In this document: positions 26,331-33,430 of the stretch, piece after piece
How the letters are laid out: every line of letters starts with the position of its first letter
How positions within the stretch are numbered: the stretch's first letter is position 1
Source: Acidimicrobiales bacterium
GTDB taxonomy: Bacteria; Actinomycetota; Acidimicrobiia; Acidimicrobiales; Palsa-688
Assembly (NCBI GenBank): GCA_036378675.1
Contig: DASUWA010000027.1
Coordinates: forward strand, 111,807 to 175,806
Reading direction: 5' to 3'
DNA: 64,000 nt
Position numbers and translations under genes: made by a program
Notes under the pieces: generated by a model
Told to the model about the DNA's origin: nothing
Database searches by the model: none
What the model saw: the letters and a program-made list of their open reading frames with translations, nothing else

Positions 26331-27401
26331 TTAAGCCACCATGGGAGCTTGAATCGCGCCACAGGAAGAAGGGTTGCTCCGGCGTGCTACATCGTCAAGC
26401 GCAGCCAGCAGAGGCTTCCGAAATCGCTCGGGCCTCAAGGAGCACACCGCATGGTCCCCCTCGACCCGAAACAAGGAGCAGTCGGGGATGGACAACGCCA
26501 GTTGCAACTGGCGAGCGGGAGGAACCAGGTGGTCGCGGGTGGTCATGACCACCGCCGAAGGTGCCGAGATCGAGCTCAACCAGGCATCGGCCTGGTACTC
26601 GCGAAGGGCGATGGCAGCCTGGCACAGGGCCACGGGGTCGTGGCCACCCAGAATGCCCGCGAAAAGCTCAGCGAAACCGCCTCCGGCACCGACCCATCGC
26701 TCGCCGAGCATGTTCCGCCAGGCTTCCGAACCCATCGGGGACACCAAGCCGGCCGCGCGTCTGAGGCTCCCGACGGCTGAGAGGACGACATGCTCGCGTT
26801 TGGTCTCGGCGAAAGAGCTAGCCGTGGAGCACAAGACCAGGCCAGCCACGAACTCCGGGTATCGTCGCCACATCAATGTGGCGACCGGCCCCCCGAGCGA
26901 ATAGCCGACCACAATCGACGGTCCCCTGCCCAGGGTGGCTAGGAGCGCAGCAGCATCGTCAGCGCACGCCTCGAGCGAGAACCTGCCTCGAACCCCGCCG
27001 CCGTGGCCTCGTAGGTCAGGAGCGATGACCTCATAGTGGACGGCCAGCGCGGGGTAACACGGGCTCCAATTGAGATCTGCCGTCGCCGTCCAGCCGTGGA
27101 GCAATAGCACTGTCGGAGCACCCTCCGGACCAGCGATATGACGGAACCGGCAACGGCCCCTCCCGGCAAGGACCACGTTCCGCAGGACGGAGTCCGGCCG
27201 AACGGGTTGCCGGCGGAATGCCGGAGACACGACTTCCGTCGGTCCGCTCGGATCGGCCAGTCCTTGATCCCGTTCGAGGAGTCCTCTTGGGTCAAATCCC
27301 ATGAGAGGAGCATGAACCACACCGACGCCGCTCGCATCGGTGACCTCCCCAGCGGAGGTACCGGGTCTTCCGGCGGCAAGGTTCGACTTCGGCCGGCCCA
27401 T
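26331..27401 (-). CDS. Alpha/beta hydrolase
   Basis: An alpha/beta-hydrolase-fold protein of up to 356 residues. The oxyanion motif LLLHGWTATADLNW, nucleophile elbow GYSLGG (Ser), late Asp in TTRDHLVPP and His in EGDHAVC complete the triad. About 80 residues precede the fold, which is long for the family; an ATG near 27302 would give a more usual N-terminus. The substrate is unknown. The gene stands alone between STAS and cupin genes of the opposite strand. Confidence 0.87.
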   Translation of the reverse strand: MGRPKSNLAAGRPGTSAGEVTDASGVGVVHAPLMGFDPRGLLERDQGLADPSGPTEVVSPAFRRQPVRPDSVLRNVVLAGRGRCRFRHIAGPEGAPTVLLLHGWTATADLNWSPCYPALAVHYEVIAPDLRGHGGGVRGRFSLEACADDAAALLATLGRGPSIVVGYSLGGPVATLMWRRYPEFVAGLVLCSTASSFAETKREHVVLSAVGSLRRAAGLVSPMGSEAWRNMLGERWVGAGGGFAELFAGILGGHDPVALCQAAIALREYQADAWLSSISAPSAVVMTTRDHLVPPARQLQLALSIPDCSLFRVEGDHAVCSLRPERFRKPLLAALDDVARRSNPSSCGAIQAPMVA

Positions 27402-27479
27402 GTGATCCCGGCGCCAGCCATACTCCGTTCGGTCGTCTCGGGTCGGCAGTCAATGTCCGGTCGGAGAGCCCTCGGCTAG

Positions 27480-27821
27480 CGACCACTCCTGCCATGCCCG
27501 TGTAGAGAGTCACGGTTGTGAATGCGCCGACTCCGGCCGCGAAACGGGGTCGCGCCAGGTGCCGTCTCTGCTCGCTGTGGGCGGTCAGTTCAAGGAAGCC
27601 CTCGATCACTGCCGCTGCGAGAATGATGATCGCTACGCGGTCACTGAGACGCTCGATGCGTCAAACCAATGGCTGCAACTCGCCTGTACGCAGATGGAGC
27701 TTGTGTCCCGTCGTGCGAAACGGCTGCGTGTAGCTGTCCTAGGGATGCAATGGATCGTTGCAGCCGCTCCCATTCCTCCTGGCTTCAACGAGCAGATCGT
27801 CCTACCGAAGGCAACCGGAGA
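27480..27821. other. Intergenic region with a possible membrane-protein remnant
   Basis: On the minus strand a frame around 27500-27660 reads VAIIILAAAVIEGFLEL and FAAGVGAFTTVTLYTGMAG, like two membrane helices, but it then runs out of frame into the hydrolase gene. I treat it as a possible decayed gene. Nothing else is seen. Confidence 0.3.
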
Positions 27822-27865
27822 CTAGGGACCTTACTGATGCAATCCCGTCCGGCGACGTCGAGAAT
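27822..27865 (+). promoter_or_regulatory. CTAGGG-class promoter upstream of the cupin gene
   Basis: CTAGGG, ACCTTAC, TGATGCAA, 17 bases, GAGAAT. It lies about 215 bases before the cupin ATG, the longest leader in the set. A short frame with a good ribosome site (28019-28090, 23 codons) lies in the leader and overlaps the cupin start. Confidence 0.65.
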
Positions 27866-28080
27866 GTAACGCAGTCAGCACCAGGAACGAACGGCTGACC
27901 TCCATAGAGATTGATTGATGACTGTGGTCGACATTGTCGTCGGCGGGACATGAAGGTCTGGTGGTTGCTTGTAGCTGTACGAGATCCGCCCGCTCAGATG
28001 TTGGGAAAGAGGAATCTGATGAATGAAAACGGCGGCAACCGTATAGCGATTCTGGGGGCTTGTCCGGGGAGAGATCGGAT

Positions 28081-29268
28081 ATGGGTGTGATCGTAACGGC
28101 TTGGGCGCGGTGCTTCCGATCGGGACTGGCTCTTGTGTGCGGCTTAGGAGCCGCAGCCGCATACACGCTGTGGCAGCTAGTCGTCGAGCAGAAGTTCTTC
28201 TTACACACCGTGTTCGTGGGGCGGATCAGCGGGTCAGCGGCGCAACGTCTACCGCTGGGGTACTGGAACGTAGTGCGGCTGAAGTTGACCATGGGCTGGC
28301 AGCAGCTCCGGGGCGAACCCGAGGCGCTCAAGGACTACCAGTTCAAGGTGTACAAGACCATCCGCGAGCGTTTGCAAGCACGGGGGGTGCGCCCCGGAAC
28401 AGTGACGGCAGTGCAGGAATACCAAGCGGGGGACGTAGATCCGCGGACCTTCTACCGAGAGCACGTGAAGACCGGCGTGCCCGCGGTAATCCGCGGCTTC
28501 CACAACGGAGACGTGAGCCGGTTCCGATTCGAAGCACTCGCGGAGCAGTTTCCGCAGGTTGTCGCCCAGGCAGTCGACACTGCGGAAGAGAAGATCGTGT
28601 CCGTGCGTCTGCGGGAGCTGGTCCGGGACCGGGGCCTCCGGTATGAGCCGCTGCAGGCCTTGTTGGACCAGGACCACGAGTTGCGGTCCTTCTTCGACGC
28701 CGACCGGGCCGGGACCTACTTTCCCGTGCTGGGGCTCCCCTCCCGCCCGATGGCTAGCTTCCTAATCCTGGGGCTGGGGAAGGGACTGGCTGCAGAGTTC
28801 CACTGCGAAGAGAGCGCCAATTGGTACATGGCGGTTAGCGGATCTAAGCGGTGGACGCTTGTGGAGGCGGAGCACACCTGGTTGATGTACGCCGCAGCTC
28901 GGGGTGACGGGATGCGTCGATTCTCAGAGTTCAAGGCCGGCCCCGATGGCACGCCCCAGGACAGTGAGCGGTTTGCGCTCTTCGATTACGCCCCGAGGCT
29001 CGAGGTCGACCTGCACCCAGGAGATGTGTTGGTGTTTCCCGCCTGGATGTGGCACAAGACCATCAATTTGGACGATGAGGGGCTGGGAATGACTCTGCGG
29101 TTCGCCCCCTTGGCCCGAATGAGCAACCGTTACTTCCGCGCGTTACAGATGATTTCCCCCGACTTCTGGCGCAGCATTGTTCAGGTCGTGGGCGGGAAGA
29201 TCCGCGGCGACACCAGTGGATTGGAAGAGGCCGGCGGGTTCAACGAACAAGAACTTGCTCTGCGTTGA
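28081..29268 (+). CDS. Cupin/JmjC-like protein with N-terminal membrane segment
   Basis: About 395 residues. The N-terminus has a hydrophobic helix (SGLALVCGLGAAAAYTLW). The C-terminal two thirds is a Cupin_8 (JmjC-like) domain: FYREHVKTGVPAVIRG, then AEFHCEESANWYMAVSGSKRW with the HxE metal ligands, and GDVLVFPAWMWHKT with the distal His. Relatives are Fe(II)/2-oxoglutarate oxygenases that hydroxylate proteins or small molecules. A membrane-anchored form is unusual. ATG at 28081 follows GGGGAGA. Expression is probably from the CTAGGG-class promoter at 27822. Confidence 0.85.
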   Translation: MGVIVTAWARCFRSGLALVCGLGAAAAYTLWQLVVEQKFFLHTVFVGRISGSAAQRLPLGYWNVVRLKLTMGWQQLRGEPEALKDYQFKVYKTIRERLQARGVRPGTVTAVQEYQAGDVDPRTFYREHVKTGVPAVIRGFHNGDVSRFRFEALAEQFPQVVAQAVDTAEEKIVSVRLRELVRDRGLRYEPLQALLDQDHELRSFFDADRAGTYFPVLGLPSRPMASFLILGLGKGLAAEFHCEESANWYMAVSGSKRWTLVEAEHTWLMYAAARGDGMRRFSEFKAGPDGTPQDSERFALFDYAPRLEVDLHPGDVLVFPAWMWHKTINLDDEGLGMTLRFAPLARMSNRYFRALQMISPDFWRSIVQVVGGKIRGDTSGLEEAGGFNEQELALR

Positions 29269-29292
29269 GGATCGGGTAGCGCGCGGGTTCTC

Positions 29293-30213
29293 ATGACCAG
29301 CGTCGGGATCGCAGTCGCTCTAGCCGCCGCGGTCGCCAACGGTTTCGGAGTAGTACTCCAAGCCCAAGAAGATCGTCAAGCCCCCCTCAGCCGAGGCGGG
29401 CGACCATCACTTCTCATCGGTCTCGCCTCGCGCCCTCGCTGGTTGGCCGGGGCGGGCCTGATGGCGGCGGCCTGGCCGGCCCAGGTCTTGGCGTTGACAA
29501 TCGCCCCAATCGCGATCGTGCAGCCATTGCTGATCGCGGATCAACTCGTCCTGCTAGCTGTGGCGCGATTGCAGCTCGGCGAGCGCATCGGGCGGCTCAA
29601 GATGTTAAGCGCGTTTGCCATCGTGGTCGGGCTGGCCGCGGTGGTATGGGCCGCGCCCCAGCACATGGCCCACCAGACCCGTGCCGGCCGGCTGGGCGCA
29701 CCGCTCCTGACTGTAGGGATCGCCGCTCTCATCGCGTACGTGGTGGCCCGCCTGCGAGCCCGATCGGCGCTCTCGCTCGTCGTCGGCGCTGGTCTTGCAT
29801 ACGCATGGGTGGACTTTGCGAACAACCTGTTGGCCCACCAGCTGACCGGCCATCACCGAATCTACTCCGCATTTTGGCTTGCCTCCATCCTCGCCTCAGG
29901 TGTCCTGGCGTTCCTGCAGGAAACCAGCGCCCTTCAACGACTCCCCGCGACGACCGTCGAACCGATCCTCACCGCCATACACCAGCCCCTCCCAGTCCTC
30001 ATGGCGTTCTGGGCTGGGCTGCAAGTCGGCGGCGTCACCCGCCTGCACCTCGTCGTACTCATAGCCGGGTTGGCCCTATCGACCGCGAGTGGAACCTACC
30101 TCGGCCGCAGGCGGGACGGCGACGACCGGAGCGAGACCCGCTCGAGTCCTTCAGCCATAGGCGACATAGCCGCGACCGATACCTTCTTGCCCGTGAAAGG
30201 AGCCGGGGCTTGA
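29293..30213 (+). CDS. DMT/EamA-like transporter
   Basis: A 306-residue protein with about nine or ten hydrophobic helices. IAPIAIVQPLLIADQLVLLAVARLQLGERIG resembles the NIPA/DMT permease signature. It starts 24 bases after the cupin stop, so the two are likely cotranscribed. A paralog lies at 46.2 kb on the other strand. Substrate unknown. Confidence 0.83.
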   Translation: MTSVGIAVALAAAVANGFGVVLQAQEDRQAPLSRGGRPSLLIGLASRPRWLAGAGLMAAAWPAQVLALTIAPIAIVQPLLIADQLVLLAVARLQLGERIGRLKMLSAFAIVVGLAAVVWAAPQHMAHQTRAGRLGAPLLTVGIAALIAYVVARLRARSALSLVVGAGLAYAWVDFANNLLAHQLTGHHRIYSAFWLASILASGVLAFLQETSALQRLPATTVEPILTAIHQPLPVLMAFWAGLQVGGVTRLHLVVLIAGLALSTASGTYLGRRRDGDDRSETRSSPSAIGDIAATDTFLPVKGAGA

Positions 30214-30232
30214 CCGGCCCATCCGGGCTGGA

Positions 30233-30277
30233 CTAGGGAACTCGCGGATTCAAGCGTCTGCCCGGCGCGCCCAAGAT
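30233..30277 (+). promoter_or_regulatory. CTAGGG-class promoter upstream of the SHOCT-domain gene
   Basis: CTAGGG, AACTCGC, GGATTCAA, 18 bases, CAAGAT. The -10 is about 115 bases before the GTG at 30393. Confidence 0.72.
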
Positions 30278-30392
30278 GTTCTTATCAAAGCCGCGATCCG
30301 ACCAAGGTCATGAACAACTTTGTTGGTCTGGCTGAGGCGGCCACATCTGAACCTAACGTCGTGGCACCACCTGAAGGAAGGGATCCAACAAA

Positions 30393-30800
30393 GTGCTTGT
30401 TGCAACCACTTGGGGCACAGGGCAAGTTCTTCTTGACATCGTTTGGTTCTTCTTGATCTTCATTGAGATCTGGCTGATGATCTCAATCTTCATCGACATC
30501 TTCCGGCGTCAAGACATGAGGGGTTGGCTCAAGGCGTTATGGGTGGTCGTCGTGATCGTCGCCCCGATTCTCGGCATCGTGCTGTACCTGATCATCTACG
30601 GCAACGACATGCGAGTTCATGACCAACAGGCCGCCGACCAACAAGAGAGAGTCTTTCGTACCTACGTCCGGGATGCCGCCGGAACGCCCAGCCCCTCCGA
30701 AGAGTTGGCTCAACTGGCGGATTTGCGCGACCGAGGGATAATCGACGATAAGGAGTTCTGCCGACTGAAGGAAAGGGTCGTGAGCGGATCGGCCAACTGA
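30393..30800 (+). CDS. PLDc_N plus SHOCT-domain membrane protein
   Basis: A 135-residue protein with two membrane helices in the PLDc_N arrangement (WFFLIFIEIWLMISIFIDIFRR, and GWLKALWVVVVIVAPILGIVLYLIIYG). A C-terminal SHOCT motif follows (EELAQLADLRDRGIIDDKEF). Such small proteins are common in actinobacterial stress loci, and no enzyme activity is expected. The GTG start has AAGGAAGGG about 10 bases upstream. Confidence 0.87.
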   Translation: MLVATTWGTGQVLLDIVWFFLIFIEIWLMISIFIDIFRRQDMRGWLKALWVVVVIVAPILGIVLYLIIYGNDMRVHDQQAADQQERVFRTYVRDAAGTPSPSEELAQLADLRDRGIIDDKEFCRLKERVVSGSAN

Positions 30801-31226
30801 TCGGGCCCAGCGCCAAGGCTGGATACTTGGCCCGCGAGAGGCTGCAGTTCTGGACGATTCCGCACGCTACGTGACCTTGGAGTCTGCCGTCGGCCGACGT
30901 ACGGCACCTCGGGGTTCAGTCGGCAACTCGCCGCTCCAGTTGCCTCCCCGCGCGGATAACCCCACCACTCAGTTCGCAACCCGGACAAGGGCACGCCCAC
31001 AAGGTCACAGGTAATGGTCGTCTTGCCGTCCCGAAAATCGCCCTCGGACCGTGTTTGGGTTGGGTCAACACCCCTGGATCAGCGCCTTAGTGGCAGGGGG
31101 TCGTTCGGATTATTACGTGCCGGATTCAAAACGTCGCGGCGACAGCCCAGGTTGAACATAATCCCCGTTCTCGGTCGCCCTTGAAGTAACCGCGACTGGC
31201 CCTGGCCGTCAGGACTGTGGAACGGA
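30801..31226. other. Intergenic region
   Basis: No coding frame is convincing. An imperfect hairpin (CCAGC/GGCTGG near 30810-30830) may terminate the SHOCT gene. A half copy of the promoter box (CCGGATTCAA at 31120-31129) is present without the CTAGGG half. Confidence 0.4.
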
Positions 31227-31270
31227 CCAGGGCACACACGGATTCGATCCGCCGACGAACCGTGCAAATT
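31227..31270 (+). promoter_or_regulatory. CTAGGG-class promoter of the Hsp20 gene
   Basis: CCAGGG, CACACAC, GGATTCGA, 17 bases, CAAATT. One base of the CTAGGG element differs. It lies about 90 bases upstream of the Hsp20 ATG. Confidence 0.7.
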
Positions 31271-31359
31271 CAGACGTGCAGCATGAATCACGAACTAACG
31301 GGAAGATTCGCACAATCCGCGGGTCGGATCGTTTTATGCCTAAGGAGGAAGAGAGAGCT

Positions 31360-31773
31360 ATGGCGCTTGTAAGGCATGATCACTACTTCGACGTCCCGGA
31401 CGTGTGGCGACGACTCTTTGCGCGGGAGATACACGAAGGATGGCTCCCAGTCGAGGAATTTGTTGAGGACAACACCCTTGTGCTGCGGGCCGAACTGCCG
31501 AGCATCGACCCGAATAAGGACGTTGAACTGACGGTCGTCGACAACGTGCTCACAATCGCCGCCCACCGGGAGGACAGGAAGGAGGATAAGAAGAAGGACA
31601 GCTACCGTTCGGAATTTCAGTACGGTTCGTTCGTCCGGAGCCTGCCTTTGCCGGTTGGAACGAAGGCTGCTGACATTAAGGCATCGTACAAGGACGGTGT
31701 TCTGGAGGTCCGAGTACCTGTTTCGGAGGCGTCCGCTCCTGATGTCACAAGGGTCCCAGTAACTCGGAGTTGA
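31360..31773 (+). CDS. Hsp20 / alpha-crystallin family small heat-shock protein
   Basis: A 137-residue small heat-shock protein. The alpha-crystallin domain runs from LVLRAELPSIDPNKDVELTV through FQYGSFVRSLPLP to ASYKDGVLEVRVPV, the last being the classic GVL motif. It would hold unfolding proteins under stress, as HspX/Acr does in the mycobacterial DosR regulon. ATG at 31360 is chosen because AAGGAGG lies 11 bases upstream; an in-frame GTG at 31276 falls on the predicted transcription start and is unlikely. Confidence 0.93.
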   Translation: MALVRHDHYFDVPDVWRRLFAREIHEGWLPVEEFVEDNTLVLRAELPSIDPNKDVELTVVDNVLTIAAHREDRKEDKKKDSYRSEFQYGSFVRSLPLPVGTKAADIKASYKDGVLEVRVPVSEASAPDVTRVPVTRS

Positions 31774-31966
31774 TGGGAGCTCTTACTTTTGAGGGTCGTT
31801 CAGTTTTCTTCGCGTGCGTGAGCAAACGAGATTCGCGTCCGACAGCTGATGTCGTGCACTCTCCAGGATCGATTACACGTGGGCTGCTTGGTGTACCTGG
31901 CCATCTGTTTGATCGCCTGCTCTCCCTTCAGGTTGGCAAAGCGTCTCAATGCACGGAGGAACAGAA

Positions 31967-32119
31967 ATGAAAATGAAAGAACGTTGCGACGAGATAGTTC
32001 GCCTGATCGACGAGGTTCTTGCCGGAATGCACAGCGACGCACAGGACGACGCGGGACGTCAAAGCCTTGCTGTTCCAGCCGGACCTCCGGTGTCGGGCCG
32101 ACCACGATTGCCTCGATAG
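31967..32119 (+). CDS. Small protein of 50 residues, unknown function
   Basis: The frame starts at ATG 31967 with GGAGGA seven bases upstream, an unusually good ribosome site. It reads MKMKERCDEIVRLIDEVL in a helical amphipathic start, then a Pro/Gly-rich tail. It lies between Hsp20 and the membrane protein on the same strand. I do not recognise a family; the ribosome site is the main support. Confidence 0.5.
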   Translation: MKMKERCDEIVRLIDEVLAGMHSDAQDDAGRQSLAVPAGPPVSGRPRLPR

Positions 32120-32338
32120 TCCCGGCGATTTGGTCGACTTCGCCGCGAGGCTGTCAGAGCGAGACCTGCCACTGTGAAAAGAGGAATGAGCGGAGTTGGT
32201 GAGGCGCACATCGGCGGGACTGCGGCTGCCGCGGGTTCCAGTGTCTCGGCCAGACGTCGATCCACGGGAGGGGACGCGTGTGTCATCCACGAGCTGCTTC
32301 GACGGATCGAGTCGGCGAGCGACGGACACAACGAGCTC

Positions 32339-33073
32339 ATGAACACGTCCGTCCTGATTTCAACGTTTCTCGCTACGTCTATCGAGGTGATCGAGATGGT
32401 TGCCATCGTGGTTGCGGTTGGCGCCACCCGGCAATGGCGCGGAGCACTTACAGGCACGCTCGCCGGACTTGTGGTGTTGGCGCTCCTAATCGCCGCGCTT
32501 GGAACGGCGCTGCAGCAAGTGCCGTTGTCGCCTATTCGCGTCGTCGTGGGCGCGCTCCTGCTCACGTTTGGGTCACAGTGGGTGCGCAAAGGAGTCCTGA
32601 GCGTCTCTCGGAATGGCTGGACTCAGGGGATCGGCGACAAAGAGGTCAGCGACGTCGTCGGCGACGGCTTCGACTGGACGGGCTTCCTCCTCGCCTTCAG
32701 GGGCGTCTCACTCGAGGGTCTCGAGGTCGCGGTAATCGTCGTCGCATTCGGCGCCGCGGACCATGCGATTGCCTCGGCTGTGATCGGCGCTGGAGCATCG
32801 GTGCTGCTCGTCGGCGCCCTCGGGGCCGCGAGCTATCGGCTCGTGGCGCGGATTCCGAAGCGAGCGCTGCAGCTGTTCGTCGGCTCTCTTCTCACCACGT
32901 TCGGAACGTTCTGGGCTGGCGAAGGCCTCGGCGCGAATTGGCCGGGGGGCGACCTCGCGCTGCTGTGGACGGGGGCGTTCTACGTGGTGTCTGCACTCGT
33001 GTTGGTGCGCCAGGTGTCGTCCTGGCGTCGCGTCGCGTCACGGGGCGGCGACTGCGCTCGAACCGACCTTTGA
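32339..33073 (+). CDS. Multi-pass membrane protein, COG4280-like
   Basis: About 244 residues with six or seven hydrophobic helices arranged as an internal repeat: SIEVIEMVAIVVAVGATRQW in the first half and SLEGLEVAVIVVAFGAADHA in the second, each followed by PIRVVVGALLLTFG or KRALQLFVGSLLTTFG. This double motif suggests an inverted-repeat transporter. An in-frame GTG at 32174 would add 55 non-hydrophobic residues; I prefer ATG 32339, but the ribosome sites are weak for both. Substrate unknown. Confidence 0.78.
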   Translation: MNTSVLISTFLATSIEVIEMVAIVVAVGATRQWRGALTGTLAGLVVLALLIAALGTALQQVPLSPIRVVVGALLLTFGSQWVRKGVLSVSRNGWTQGIGDKEVSDVVGDGFDWTGFLLAFRGVSLEGLEVAVIVVAFGAADHAIASAVIGAGASVLLVGALGAASYRLVARIPKRALQLFVGSLLTTFGTFWAGEGLGANWPGGDLALLWTGAFYVVSALVLVRQVSSWRRVASRGGDCARTDL

Positions 33074-33089
33074 CCTAGAGAGAACCCCG

Positions 33090-33305
33090 ATGATTCTTTG
33101 GAATAGGATACGCAGGTTCGTGACATGGTGGGTGGTCACGTTCGTGACCGGTGACGACTGGACCGTGGCAGCGGCGGTAGGCGGCGGACTCTTGGCAACA
33201 TGGGGTCTGGTCCGGGCGGGCGCTCCCGCGTGGTGGCTGCTACCACTGGTCGTGGTCGGCGCGACAGCGAGGAGCCTGCACCGTACGGTTCGGCGAGAGC
33301 GATGA
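33090..33305 (+). CDS. Small membrane protein
   Basis: 71 residues with one or two hydrophobic segments (WTVAAAVGGGLLATWGLV and APAWWLLPLVVVGAT) and basic ends. It starts 16 bases after the preceding membrane protein, so the two are probably cotranscribed. No family is recognised. Confidence 0.7.
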   Translation: MILWNRIRRFVTWWVVTFVTGDDWTVAAAVGGGLLATWGLVRAGAPAWWLLPLVVVGATARSLHRTVRRER

Positions 33306-33430
33306 TCCGACCGGCGATCCGCTGCTGGCGCCATCGCAAAGAGGAACCGAATAGTGGATTAGGACCTGTACGGTGTCCAGTTGGCCGCAGCCCCAACGGC
33401 CTGCCGGGGCAGTCTCGCTAGGCTTGGGAG

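Noticed and set aside
31774..31966. A CTAGGG-class promoter for the 50-residue gene
   Set aside because: A GATTCG motif is present near 31833, but neither the CTAGGG half nor the spacing fits.
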